NCBI GenBank assembly: GCA_032622095.1
Contig: CP136062.1
Location: 198,161,887-198,225,886, forward strand
Reading direction: 5' to 3'
Origin: Siphonodentalium dalli
Lineage: Eukaryota > Mollusca > Scaphopoda > Gadilida > Siphonodentaliidae
DNA length: 64,000 bases
Below the pieces are notes generated by a model. It did no database searches. It worked only from the letters and a program-made list of their open reading frames with translations, and was not told where the DNA came from. Within the stretch, counting starts at the first letter, position 1, and each line of letters begins with the position of its first letter. Both the position numbers and the translations under genes were made by a program. Positions 1-12,200 of this stretch are shown here, one piece after another.

Positions 1-600
1 CTCCTAGTTTGAAACACCCTGAAACACCTTTAAAAAACCGCGTCAAGTCGTGCGTCGTATAACTAGCAATGATCAACTAACATGTCCTCTTCGGCTTTCC
101 ATAGATTTCAACTTAATTTGATATTTAGGGGTACTTGTGTCCGGGGAGTATTTTGGACGGGTCAAATCGTGACCCCGACCTGACCTTGACCTTTAAAACA
201 GTCAATGCAAGGTCAATTTGGGTAAAACGGACGAATTTCGGCGAAATTTGATACCTAGGGATATTTTTGTCCGGGGAGTGTTTTGAACGGGTCAAATCGT
301 GACCCCGGCGTGACCTTGACCTTCAATATGGTCAATCAAAGGTCAAATCGGGTAAAACGGAAATTTGATACATATGGGTACTTTTGTCGGGGGAGTGTTT
401 TGGACGGGTCAAATCATGACTCCGATCTTACCTTGACTTCAAAATTGTCAATTAAAGGTCAAGTCGGGTAAAACGGACGGATTTCGACGAAATTTGATAC
501 CTATGGGTACTTTTCTCCAGGGGGGGGGTGTTTTGGACGGGTCAAATCGTGACCCTGACCTGACCTTGACTTTCAAAATAGTCAATTCAAGGTCAAATCG
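1..600 (+). repeat. Minisatellite, ~115-135 bp unit, inside a Helitron-like element
   Basis: About four to five diverged units are visible. Each carries GGTCAAATCGTGACCCCGAC, then TGACCTTGACC, AAGGTCAA, GGGTAAAACGGACG, GAAATTTGATACC and TCCGGGGAGTGTTTTG. Unit starts near 157, 287, 403 and 538 give a period of about 115-135 bp with indels. The array runs straight into a Helitron-type 3' terminus at 601-660. The same unit recurs in reverse orientation at 32760-32920, again next to a Helitron-type terminus. Open frames here come from the repeat and are not genes. Confidence 0.8.
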
Positions 601-660
601 CGCCTTTCGCCGGAAATCAGATGGGAAACAGCCCGGACGAAGTCGGGCCCATCAGCTAGT
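601..660 (+). mobile_element. Helitron-like 3' terminus (hairpin plus CTAG|T)
   Basis: A GC-rich stem-loop at 631-647 (GCCCGGAC gaa GTCGGGC, one bulged G) is followed eight bases later by CTAG at 656-659 and a T at 660. Helitrons characteristically end in a short 3' hairpin about 10 bases before CTRR, inserted before T. No 5' TC end is visible because the element runs off the left edge, and no Rep/helicase coding is present, so this is probably a non-autonomous copy. Confidence 0.6.
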
Positions 661-860
661 GTAATAAAGAAGACAGTTTGAAGAATGTAATGTATAACAC
701 GAGAAACGGGAAAACTTGATATAGGGAAGTATGTAAATTTCCCACATGAAATTTGAAAGCTAGTTTATAGTATAATTATATTATAATATATATTCATGGC
801 TAATAATATCTTGGTGGCGTTACCATTTCTTACTATGGTTTTCTTGTTATCGTATGGGAG

Positions 861-1178
861 GGCACGTCACAGAGCGATAGCGCCGTAGTGTTTCACATAT
901 ATGAGCCAGGGACGAATCTATGCATGGAGTTTCCACAGCAACACCTACGCCCTGATAGATCAAGTCGCCCTCTAGCCCCTCGACCAATCAAATGCCCGCA
1001 TTTCAATGAAAACGAAACGAAAGTATATGGTTGTAATTATAGATTAATGTATACATCTAGAGGAATGCAAGCCGGAAATATTCTTGTTGACGTTGTCGTC
1101 AAGAAAGGTGATGTGCATTACGTCAAAGATCCACCTCGGGTGATCCCCCAATCATTACTGGTTATTCATCAGACTTAA
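861..1178 (+). CDS. Possible 3' terminal exon of an unrecognised gene
   Basis: The reading frame is open from 807 and ends with TAA at 1176-1178. A pyrimidine-rich stretch at 825-850 precedes an AG at 859-860, which would start the exon in phase 0. The encoded segment of about 105 residues has a composition more like a real protein than its surroundings: IYEPGTNLC, RPIKCPHF, VYGCNYRLMY and VKKGDVHYVKDPP. Three cysteines are spaced like an extracellular domain. An AATAAA lies six bases after the stop. I do not recognise the family. Upstream exons would lie left of the window or beyond the Helitron end. It could also be a chance open frame. Confidence 0.3.
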   Translation, partial: GTSQSDSAVVFHIYEPGTNLCMEFPQQHLRPDRSSRPLAPRPIKCPHFNENETKVYGCNYRLMYTSRGMQAGNILVDVVVKKGDVHYVKDPPRVIPQSLLVIHQT

Positions 1179-1183
1179 TTCAC

Positions 1184-1189
1184 AATAAA
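1184..1189 (+). terminator. AATAAA polyadenylation signal candidate
   Basis: AATAAA lies immediately downstream of the stop at 1178. It is meaningful only if the upstream open frame is a real terminal exon. Confidence 0.25.
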
Positions 1190-2160
1190 GGTAGCTATAG
1201 TATAACTGAAGGTGACGGTCACGGACACAACGGTGTAGAATTAATACAGAACACAACTTGCATCATAATCTCGAGTCTTTTACCGAAATCTTTGCGGAGG
1301 GCGGATAGTTACATTTCGCTCGATGTACGCTCTAGCGAAATATATCCACGCGACATCCGCCATTCATTCGATAAAAGATTCTCGATTAAGATGCGAGTTG
1401 TGGTCTGTAATATTATTCGGTGATAAACTGAATGTAGGCCTTCCCGAGTGGTCAACGTCGGTTATAGATCATTTGACCCGGGAATTACTTAAAACAACCA
1501 CGGAGATTAAATTACACAATTTTATATATGCATATTCATATGTGTTTGTGTCGCTGAATGTACACGTTGTATGCTCAACGAGCCAAATATTTCACTGCTC
1601 ACTCGATTTAATGGGGGTGGGGGCTCATTGTAGTTGGTAGATTTCCCATTAACACTATTTCTCTGTTAACTTCGACTTTAAATACCTTTTATTCGAATAT
1701 AATACATGTAATATATAAAAGGCAGCGGGCACTATAGTTATTTCAACCTCTCCCGAATACAAAGCTGACAATATGTCGATAACAGAACAGTAGTAGTATG
1801 TAGGAACACATTAGGTTTGTATTTTGCTGAAATATGATCTTCCAGTATAAAAGCTAGTTAGCCGAAACGAAACGTTAAAGAAATAGTCTTACGACAGGTT
1901 CACAGGAACCCGTCTGTGTATATATTGAAACCGATATTCGTGGCGATATAAATTATATTTCTGACTATGAATCCGCTAAAATCCGCATTGGGGAAAATTT
2001 TCTAGAGCATGTTGAAAAAAAGGTCCTATTTGTGTTTTTTATGTATGATTTTCCGTTTCTTATGAAATATATACATGAATTTTATTTAAATTAAATTATA
2101 CAGATGGCAGGAATATGCAAAATAAACTAAATTATTATTGTTGTCATGACAGACGTATGT
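1190..2160. other. Unassigned AT-rich stretch
   Basis: A 105-codon open frame at 1323-1640 has no recognisable motif. Nothing else stood out: no RNA gene and no repeat boundary. Confidence 0.5.
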
Positions 2161-2174
2161 TATTTCGTGTAAAA

Positions 2175-2790
2175 ATTGATTGTCAAAATTCAAAATGGCG
2201 GACAAAATGGCGACCGAAATTGGTAAAATTTGACAATTTTCAAAAAATTTCACCAGATCGTTTCCATTTATAAGAAATTTGGTTTAAATGGACATTGGCG
2301 CCAACATACACCATTTTAAATCAATGTCTGATAATTGTGAGCCATATCACGAGGATTGGGAATTTGGGCCCTTCAGATTCGCAATAGATAGTACTAAATT
2401 TCGAAGAAAAATCAAATATGTTAATGCCCAGAATAACCGCAAATCGAACACACCAGTGTACTGAATACTCATTATACGTCAGATATGAACCAATAGTGCC
2501 CATTTTGGCAGAAACGAGGCAATCACTTCCAAAAATAGGGACACTATGGCTACTGAACGTATTATAATTGGGAATTTTCGTCAAAGTTCACCAGATTGTT
2601 TCCATTTAGACGAAAAACATGTAATGGCTAGCACAACAGTAAATGATGTCGGACCCTAATCAGATAATAATGAGCTATATGTCGAGAATATGTCCCCCAC
2701 AGTGTCCCAAAATGACGGCGAATATTGCAATCGAAAGTCAAAAATATCTATTTCGTCATTGATTTTTAACTAAATCTTCTCATATCCGGT
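2175..2790. repeat. Dispersed repeat with AAAATGGCGG words
   Basis: It contains CAAAATGGCGGACAAAATGG followed by GACAATTTTCAAAAAATTTC, and later a second partial unit (CACCAGATYGTTTCCATTTA occurs near 2251 and near 2589, about 340 bp apart). Similar AAAATGGCGGCC units form the arms of the 57.9-62.9 kb palindrome and recur near 32.1-32.3 kb. Confidence 0.5.
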
Positions 2791-2814
2791 ATCGAATATA
2801 ATTTGATGAGTGTC

Positions 2815-4545
2815 CACAGCAACCAAACTAGTATCAAATACATCCAACGGGTGTCAAAAACAACTTAACGCTTGTCCCAAACCATTTAAAGAGTGTAAAC
2901 CCACGCAACAGGTGTCTCAATCGCCTTCTTAATAATATACCAAATTAATCTCATCCATGTCATCAATATTATCTTTATTTGTATTTTGTTTATTGACTGA
3001 GGGATAATCAAATATGTTTAAATCAATCGGTGAGTGTCCCAGTCCATAGAGTGTGCATTTCAAATCAGCCAATGAGTGTCCCAAACCACATAATATGTAA
3101 CACAGTCCACCAAAATAGTGTCACAAACCATCCAATTAGAGCCCAAACCAGTCCAATGTGTGTTCCATACCATCCAACGATTGCCATATGTCACCCATCG
3201 AGTGTCCCAATTCATGTACGTGGTGTCAAAAACCACACAAGTGGGTGTCTCAAATTATCAAGTGTGTACCGCAAACCATCCAATGGGTATCCCAAACCAA
3301 CATATGAGTGTCCATAATCATCCGATGAGTGTCCCAAGCCGCACAATGATTATCAAAACCATCAGAAGTGTCTAAAACGTCCAACTAGTGTCTCAAACCA
3401 CCCACTGAATGTCCCAGTCATTTAATAGGTGTCCCAAACTAGTGTACAAAACCATCCATCAAATATATCAAACTATGTTCTGGTAAACTCTTTGTGTGCT
3501 TTGACAAACTCACTTGATCGTGTGAAATACTCGATGGAGGGTTTTATACACTATTGTAGATGTATTGATATGACAGTTGGTTCGTAACACCAGTCCTGTC
3601 CAGTTGGATGGATAGGGAACTTATTGTATGGTTTATGATGCTAGTTTTATGGTTTGGGTCACCCGCTGGGTGATTTGTGACTTTAGTTGGATGCTTTTGG
3701 GACACCAATTGGGTGGAATGCTAACATTGAGTGGTTTGGGACACTCGCTATAAATTTTAGATACTGGTTATGTGCAATGGGACACTGCGTGGCCGATTGG
3801 GCCACTGATTGGGCCGGTTGGAACACCACAGTTGAATGGATTGAGACGACAGTTGTATGTTTTATGACATGTGGTATGGGCTACATATTGGATGCCTGCC
3901 TCTCGTGTGGTTTCGAACACCCGATGGATGGTTTGGTAACCATGGTACACCCATTGCGTGGTTTGTGGCACTGATTGAGTGGTTTGACATACTCAATTGG
4001 TGCTCATTGTATGTTTTACTCATCTGATGGCTATGGACACTCATTGGATATTTCTGGAACCTACTGGATGGCTTGGGACACACCTGTTATGTTGTTTCGA
4101 ACATAGGTTGCAACGTATGGAGCACTAATGGTGTAGTTTTGGGACATTCGCTGAATGGATTGGGTCCTTAATCAGGTTGATTGAGACACTCATTTAATGG
4201 TTTGGGACACTCATTTTGGGTGAGTTGGAATACCATATGCATGGTTTGGGGAACTATATGTGTGGGTCATGACACCAGTTTAGTATCGTTTGGGGAGCTA
4301 CCTACCTTTCTACATCAGTCTGGGTGGTTTGTGAAACTCGTTTGGTGGATTGGGACACCCCGTCGATGGTTTGGAACAATGTTTGGATTTGGGGCGCCCA
4401 TAGTATGGATTTGGATACTCAGATGTTTTTTGTAACTCTGTATATGGTTTGGCGGACTCGTTGTGTGGTGTGGGACACTCATTGGATGTATTATGAAACT
4501 ATTGGTGGCTTTGGAAACTCGCCTGGTGGCATATATGACTACATG
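2815..4545. repeat. Inverted minisatellite: 21-22 bp unit that flips orientation
   Basis: From 2815 to about 3475 the + strand reads diverged copies of GTGTCCCAAACCATCCAATG. From about 3540 to 4545 it reads the reverse complement (TTGGATGGTTTGGGACACTC). About 30 degenerate units lie in each orientation, separated by about 70 bp at 3476-3545 without clear units. The open frames here, for example 3030-3317 and 4181-4435, are products of the short period. Confidence 0.75.
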
Positions 4546-4984
4546 TTGTCTATACGATATCGTAAGATTTAGTAAAAAAAAATCAACAACAAAAAAACAA
4601 ACACTTCAATTCCGAATGCCATTTTCGCTGTCAATTGTCAAATCCTCGGGATATGACTTACTATAACGGATTAAGATTCGCCATTTTATAGTTTGAGGGT
4701 CAAGTTATGCACGAAATGACAGGCATAATTATGCTATGGCAACGGGAATAATGTGGGTTTTGTTGCAGGTTTCTATCACATTAATACCTTTAGAGGACAC
4801 TGTCATGAATGGTAGTACACTCCAGGAAATTGCCGCTATATTGCCCCGTAACATTCACGGCCACTATGCCATGTTAGCGTCAAATTAGTTGGAGCAGACA
4901 TCCTTACGAAAAAATGGATCAAGTTTAAACCTGGGGCCCCAGTCTGGAGAAGCATTTTGGCCGACTTGGTTACAAGACAAAAAT
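4546..4984. other. Unassigned stretch
   Basis: Contains an A-rich run at 4573-4603. No gene, RNA or repeat boundary was recognised. Confidence 0.5.
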
Positions 4985-5925
4985 TCTAATTTTCACCATT
5001 TTCTTACATATTTTCTTCATTTTTATCCAAAATTATCTACTTTCCCTTCATTAAATGCATGGCCATTTGGATATGTTATTATATGGTCACATTTGGCAGT
5101 CAGGGAACTCGACTGAGCGTTTATGATTGGCTGATTTGTTTATTAAAACAATTCCAATTTTCACAATTTTTGTTTACATATTCCAGTATTCTGACTCAAA
5201 ATTTACGACTTTCCCATTCTGGTTCATGGGGATTTTGGATACGTTATTATATAAGTAAAGTCACACTCAAAAAGACTAAAAGTCATTGCATAGCAAATTT
5301 TTCACGGTTGGGCGTTTCCTTCTATCCGCTTGACTGGACTAATAAGGAACTGCAAACTTGACACAAAAAAGCCATAAATATAGGACCCTACATGTATTTC
5401 AAAGATATGTAGAAAATTTCCCCCCAAAGCAAATTTTGGATATATTGTTCCCCAGATTCTGTCCGACAAAATAACACCAACAACAGCTTGTTACCAATTT
5501 AATATAGTTTTACCTTAAAATCTGAGTCTCAACCTGAAAATTTCAATTTTCACCATTTTTGTTTACTTATTCCTGTCTTTTGACCCAAAAATGACGATTT
5601 TCCCACCCTGGGATTCATGGGGATTTTGGTTATGTTATCATATGGATATAGTCACATTCAAAGACACCAAAATACATTGCATAGTAATGTGTTCACGGTT
5701 GGGTTTTTCTTTCCATCAGATTGACTAGACTAATAAGGAACAATAAAATTTAACAAAAAGCCATAAATAGGACCCCATTTCAACGAGCTGTAGAAAATTT
5801 TCCCCAAAGCGGATTTTAGCGGATTTTGGATATATTGTTCCTCAGATTCTGCCCTACAAAATGACACCAAAAACAGCTTGTAAACAATTTGTTCTAGGTT
5901 CACCTCAAAATCGAGTCTCAACGAC
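4985..5925 (+). repeat. Tandem ~390 bp repeat, two full units and one partial
   Basis: Unit 1 (5153-5538) and unit 2 (5545-5925) share an ordered series of blocks: TTTTCACMATTTTTGTTTAC, ATGGGGATTTTGG, TTCACGGTTGGG, GACTAATAAGGAAC, AAAAAGCCATAAATA, TTTTGGATATATTGTTCC, CAGATTCTG and CAACAGCTTGT-like text. A partial unit with the same start lies at 4985-5110. Divergence between units is roughly 15-20% by eye. Confidence 0.75.
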
Positions 5926-6094
5926 CAGACTATTGTGATATATTAGGCCGCATCACAATATGGAAAGAACAGTAATTTGTTATGGTCGATATTAATTAAC
6001 CCCATTAACAATGAAAATGTTAATACTATGCTCTGTAGCTCATCTTGGGCAGTCGATAATGCCCTATAGTACAGTCAATGGAGTGATATATTAA

Positions 6095-7050
6095 TTAGGA
6101 CAGTTTAAAAAAAATCGATGCCTCCCATCAAGAGGTCTCCCCGAAGATCAATACGAAGTTTGGTGATGATCGGATGTGAGTGATATGTAGGGTGTGCGAA
6201 AGGAAATTGTTGACGAACGTACGACGGACGCCAACCCATAGTAACTTGACTCAAGTTGAGCTAAAAACAAACATTCAAATTTGATAGCTCCCATTTAGGT
6301 CGTCCTAAATTTTCAAAAAAAAATCTCCAATAAGTTTAGGCTGCAAGGTGTATCAATGGATTTAAATATGGAACATTTATAAGATGGCCCCTGACAGCAA
6401 TGATTTTAAACGAAATTAGGAAAACTTCGATAGCTCCCATCTACAGACCACACCGAAGATCCTTGTGAAGTTTGGGATGAATCAGATAAATGAAAGTATC
6501 AATGACACTGTAGCTCAACATGGGGAGAAGTTACTGTCATACATTACAGTCAACGGAGCGATAAGGAATGCTGAAAGTAAAGCATGTTTAAGTAATATCA
6601 GAGGTTAACCCGAAGAACCATATGAAGTCAATTGGATGAAAAAATATTGGCTGTAGGTAATGCCGAAGTATTTAGTAATGCAAAGAGTAAAACTCAAGAT
6701 GGTTGCCTGCAGCCATTTTTTTATTGAATATCGCTCAAATTCAATAACTCCCATCTAGAAGTGATCCTGAACATGTCTGTACATTTTTAAAAACATTTCT
6801 CCAACAAATCTCGGCTGCAGTGTGTGCTGGTGGATTCAAATGTGAAATCGAAGATGGCCGCTAGGTACCATGTTTTTTAACGAAATTTGGAAAACTTTGA
6901 TGGGTCCCATCTGGTGATCACCAGAAGATCCATATGAAGTATTTGGTGACAATCGGTTATGGGGTATGTCCTGACGGGTATGGCGAAGGATTTAGTCACA
7001 CGAAAGGGTAAGATTCAAGATGGTCGCTGAGAGGATAGGATATAACCAGG
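6095..7050. repeat. Dispersed repeat family A (internally repetitive)
   Basis: It is built from recurring blocks: GATAGCTCCCATCTAGAGGT, CACCCCGAAGATCCATATGA, AGTTTGGTGATGATCGG, AGGGTGTGCNAAAGGAATT, AAGATGGCCGCTGGCGGCCA and AACGAAATTNGGAAAA, with an end block rich in GACGGACG. The sub-units run about 230-290 bp. The same blocks recur at 8690-9258 and 13306-13930. Confidence 0.7.
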
Positions 7051-7083
7051 AGAAAACACGCCATTATTGTTTAATATGCTTTA

Positions 7084-7395
7084 AAGATATGGGCGGCGTT
7101 GGCGTTGGGTATGCTGTTAAAATATTCACCTCCGTCAAAAACCGCCATAAACAGAAAGAATAGTAAAATATAGACAGACAATGTTCTTACACCAATCAGA
7201 AATATGGCATAAATAGTATGTTATTGTCAATTTTCTCCGCTTTATTGTGTAAACAAAAGCAAAAAAACGTTACGTTACTTGGCTTTTGTTTATATCCGGA
7301 TATGGTAAACATAAAGTGCGTTATTTGTCACTGTTATCCTGATATTGAAATACTAAAGAGCGTTTATATCATTTGTGTGTGATTAACCAATAGAA
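7084..7395 (+). repeat. Dispersed repeat family B, copy 1
   Basis: It shares ordered blocks with 21520-21830: CCGTCAAAAACCGCCA, AAACAGAAAGAA, TAGACAGAC, AGTATGTTATTGTCAA, TGTAAACAAAAGCA, TGGTAAACATAAAG, TAAAGAGCGTTTAT and CATTTGTGTG. No coding capacity was seen. Confidence 0.7.
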
Positions 7396-7624
7396 TTGCG
7401 CTGTGTTATGTAAACAGAAGCACAACTTCTGTAACACGAGCAGGCTCTTGTTTACGTACACCATCGTGCGTCTTGACGACAATATCCTATTTACGCGCTG
7501 ATTATGTTTGGCATATGAACAAATCTATATATTTTTTAATATTCCTTCTGTTGATGGCGATTTGATCAAATATGATATTTCTGCAACGAACGCCGCCCGT
7601 GCCTTTAATTTGAACCTGCAACAT

Positions 7625-7720
7625 GTTATTATAATAATAATAATAATAATATTTATATAGCGCCTATACCCCCCGTAAGGGGCCCTAAGCGCTTTACATA
7701 TTATATAAATACACAATAAA
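7625..7720. repeat. Short ATAAT-led AGCGC hairpin repeat
   Basis: An ATA-trinucleotide run (7629-7651) leads into TTTATATAGCGCC, a CCCCCGTAAGGGG palindrome and AAGCGCTTTACA, with complementary AGCGC and GCGCT flanks. This layout is typical of a short interspersed repeat common in marine invertebrate genomes, associated with a trinucleotide tail. Confidence 0.55.
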
Positions 7721-7739
7721 TGCACATGCAAAATAAAAT

Positions 7740-8689
7740 CAATAGATATGTGGAATTATATATACTAGTAATCAGATTTTGTTAGTTTTCTTTGTGTCGG
7801 GGTACGTCGTCGGAACATAAGTTTTTAATGCAGATCGAAAATCGGTTAGCAAACAAGATTTGGTAGAGAGTTCCAAATGTCGGGACAGGCTACAGAGAAA
7901 GCTCTGTCGCCGACAGTCATAAGATATGCACATTGAGGACAGAGAAGGGACGATTCAGCAGAACGAAGTATACCAGACTGTTAATAGACTGGTATTAGTT
8001 CGATGCCGTCAAATATCTATTATAAACGTCAACATAAATATATATACAACGCGTCCATACGCATGCGACCTACCATTTAGAGTAAGATACAACCTATCCA
8101 TATGCATGTGACATAGTAAACATATACGTAAATACATGTACGACCATATACGTGCGACACAAATTCTAGTTAGCAAATTCCATCTCATTAAACCAGATAG
8201 GCCTGACAAATATACAACACACATTATGAAAAACTTAGCACCAATAATAATAAAATATTAAATTTATAAATTAGCCAGCCAATAAGTAAGCAAAAGTTGT
8301 GACACATAACAGATCAGAAGAGCGAATTAGGAGGTAGCTGATGAATGTTATGAGAATGGCAAGTGCAATGTGGGAGTGGTAGAAATGAGAACAAAATAGG
8401 TGGGTTGTAGATGGAAATGCAAGCAGAACGAAATTAGTTAGGAAAAGGTTCAAAGTTTTAACACTTATAAATGCACAGCATACTTACAGGTTGTCGGGTT
8501 TGCTATAAATGTCAATCAACCGAAAGACCAAGTTTGAGTTTCAAATAAATGCAAAATAATAAACAAAAATACGTCCGGTCTATAAAATTTAAATACATCA
8601 AGGTGATTCAATTTAAATCTGGGTTCGTTGGAGCGGGTCACATATTAGAACGTCCCAAATATTATCACGTTGTGGAATCGGCGTGGTGC
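7740..8689. other. Unassigned stretch
   Basis: No convincing gene, RNA or repeat boundary was recognised. Open frames on both strands near 7926-8453 look random. Confidence 0.5.
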
Positions 8690-9258
8690 AGTTGATAGCT
8701 CCCATCTAGAGGTAGTACGATTCATATGAAGTTCGTTGAAATTTGGATAAGAGATCCAAGACGGTTGCTGGCGGCCATATTTTTCAACTAATTTCGGGAA
8801 AAATTGATGACTCCAATCTAGTGGTCACCCAGAAAATTCATATGAAGTCATGTTTTTCATCGAAAATAGTTCAAATTCGATAGCTTGCCTGTAAATATTC
8901 ATAACATTTCTCCAATAAATTCCGTAGACAGGGTGTGCGACTGTCTCAAATTTGAAATCGAAGATGCTGCCGGTGGCCATGTTTTATAACGAATGTCTGA
9001 AAACATCTAGAGGTCACTCCGAAGATTCCTATCAAGTTTGCTGACGATCGGGTGAGAGATGTGACCTGTAGGGTGTGCTAAAGGAAATTATTGACGGACG
9101 CACACATGGACAGATGACGGACCCAACTCATCCCAATAGCTCAAACTTAACTTTGTCAAGTTGACCACAAAAATTTGTCGCGGCCATATTTTTGATAGAA
9201 AATTGTTCAAATTTGATATCTCTAATCTAAATATTCACCCGAAGATCTTTTACTAGAG
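8690..9258. repeat. Repeat family A, left part (interrupted)
   Basis: It has the same blocks as 6095-7050 (TCCCATCTAGAGGT, TTCATATGAAGT, AAGGAAATTATTGACGGACG). It is cut at 9258 by the element at 9259-13299 and resumes at 13306. Confidence 0.65.
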
Positions 9259-12200
9259 TAGCTCATGGTGGTTTTGTATTCACTTGTATGTCCAGAGCAA
9301 AACTCTTCATGAATCCACTAATTGAAGGTACACAAACAATATTTGGTTGGTAACACATTTCCCATTGACGGCGAAATGGGTCAAATGGCCACGCCCCTTT
9401 TTGCGCGAAGTACTACCACCCGTCGTGACTATATCTCCAGAACCGTTGGACATAGGGGGTCGTGTGACCACTCAAAATGTGCGGAATGGCCACATTATGG
9501 GGGGCCAGTAATACATTTTCATATCCAAAAGTCAATGGTTTTTAAGATAATTGCCAAAAACCAAAAAAAAATCCATTTTTGAGGGCCTGAACCCCAATTT
9601 TGGGATTCAGCACTTTTATCTCAAAGTTGAGCCCCCAATTAGAATTTTATTGACCTATATCCATCGGTGCCACATACAGGTATCATTTCTGATATTTTCT
9701 GTACCATTATCGGATGGGATTTGACCTTCAGGGAGCTCTTGACCCTGAAAATAAGGTTTTTGGATGGAATATATTGGTCGTAGAATGAAAAACAGACATT
9801 TTCCCAATAACAAAGATGTTGAGGAAATCATCAATTACAGGGTATTTGATCAGTAACCTAAAACTCCTACAAAAAGGTTACCTGGTGATATAATTTGAAT
9901 GTAGTTCATCTTTTGTTATCTAGATTTCATGGCCTTTGATGTGAGATGGTTGCCAAAATGGTTATAAATGGAATGACATATACATGTATCACATTAGCAA
10001 TATACATGTAAATGAGTTCAATGTGTTATTTTCTTTAAACTTATGGGAGAACAGGGTGTTTTTATGGTATTCTAATGTTGAATTGAATTATACTCAGCTC
10101 ACAAGCAGGTTTAGTGATGTTGAGTTACTACAATTTGATCAATCAGTATGATTCGGTAGTCGAGCAGGTTGCGTCTTTATCAGTCCCACATCAATTTTGA
10201 TTGGCTGCATCACCATTTTGTATAAAGGTTCTACAATTTCCCTAACACGTACATTATTTTAGAACAAATAATGGCTAGTCTGGCATGATCGCCTATATTT
10301 ATATCCTGATATATGTATATGTACACGTAGATGTATATTTGCCCTAAATTGTTTCTGGTTCAAATTTGGGAGTTTGTAAGAAAATAAGTCATAAGAAAGA
10401 TGCAGTTGCAGTAATATTAAAATATATTGTCCTGTTCAAAACTAACAAATACATGTCTATTGATTATTGGTGTGATATCCAGTAATAAAGACTAAAATAA
10501 TCCTTCAGATTATTTTATAAGGGCTTTAGTCCAGTTATAATAAATCCACACATTAAAAATATAGGGCTTCCATACATACAGAATATTTTCCAACTTGACA
10601 ATCGTTCCTTGTGTTCAACTGAGTGAGTTCATGTGAGGTTCATGGAAATTTATTTGGCAAGCTTGATTCTAAAGTGTCTAGCTTTATGGATTCCGAATGC
10701 AATCCTGTTGCGTTGTGAGCTCAGAGTGAGTTAGAAGAAAAATACAAGCATCAGTTGATATGCAGATATAAATACATACAAATCTACATTCTGCAGGTAG
10801 CCATGCATGCTATGCAATCCTCCCTCATGTTTCAACTTATCAAGGAAAAATTATCACATTACCAATGACTATGATAGTCAGATGTTTTTGTAGATTTTGT
10901 AGATTTGTGGATGTTGTAGATTTTGTAGATTTGTGGATGTTGTAATGCAATATAGATCTCAATTATAGTTGCACAAATTTATTTTTCATTTCGTCCCTTT
11001 AAATTGATTTTTATTTTTTATGTATGTATATGTGCCACTCCAAAAACGTCAGTAAAAATATTGTAAACCGTTCGGTTTGATGTTATAGGCACAGGAGATA
11101 TATATATATATATACTTTACATGTCAAATATTGTGAACTCTGCAGGTACGTGTATGTGTGTCAGTCGCCTTATGTGTGTGATGTACATGCAGTAACTACA
11201 TGTATAATCTAGTGAAATTTATGGTCTGCACTCTGCAGTATTTCAAAAACATGATATGGTCATGCCTACATATACATGTATATGTACACTGATTATAACA
11301 CAATGATTGTCAGGTTATAATCTGTGTTTGAGGAAAGTTACTATGTATTTTTCATTTGTGTTGCATTTGTCAATATTAATGGGTCCCATGAGCCCAGATG
11401 TTACTAGTGCAGAGCCCATTTAATTTTCATGAGACTGGTGGACTTCATGTCTATACTCCTAAATAAACATGACTCTGAGTCTTATCAGACCAAGACGGTA
11501 TTGTGTAGGTTTTACTAGAATTATATTTAGAAAAGACTCAACCATTATTTTTCCATTACCCTATATATCACAATATATTCATTTGGCAGTATTCATCCCA
11601 AGTTTAGTGGTGATACTAATAAATTTGGTATGATAGTCAGGTAGAACAAAGCGATCTGAACAAATCAAGGATAAGCCACTATGTGTAGTGTACATTAAAA
11701 AACATGTATATTGTGAAATATTTTAATAATGGGTGCTGGTTTTTACAAACTGGCCATAATTGAGATGACTATTCCTGTTGTTTACCAAACATCAGCGTAC
11801 ACATTAAATATTTTGAAGTATATAAGTTCTTGAATGTTTCATACAGACACTGACTTTTGCACAAATTGCTCGGATTAGCCAAACTATGCAAAAAGAAACA
11901 ACTTTAGGTAAAATGATGGTACTATTTCTTAACAGAATCACCTTGACCTACAAACATCGATCATAGCAATCCAGCAGTACCCATCAGCAAAATATAAAAT
12001 TAGCAGGACCACTTAACCTGGGGTGGTATTGAAAATGAAAATATCTTTAACATGGTAAGTTATGAGGGCTATTAGCTATTATGAAGAATTATGTTAGTGA
12101 AATTATACACCCTCATCTTCTCCAACCTGAAACTATCATGGCCAATGAAAACTAATGTGGGACCGACAAATGCTCATTCTACTATTGATTGAATAGTGAT

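Noticed and set aside
3030-4572. Several open frames of 67-95 codons on both strands
   Set aside because: They fall in the inverted 21-22 bp minisatellite, whose period keeps several frames open.
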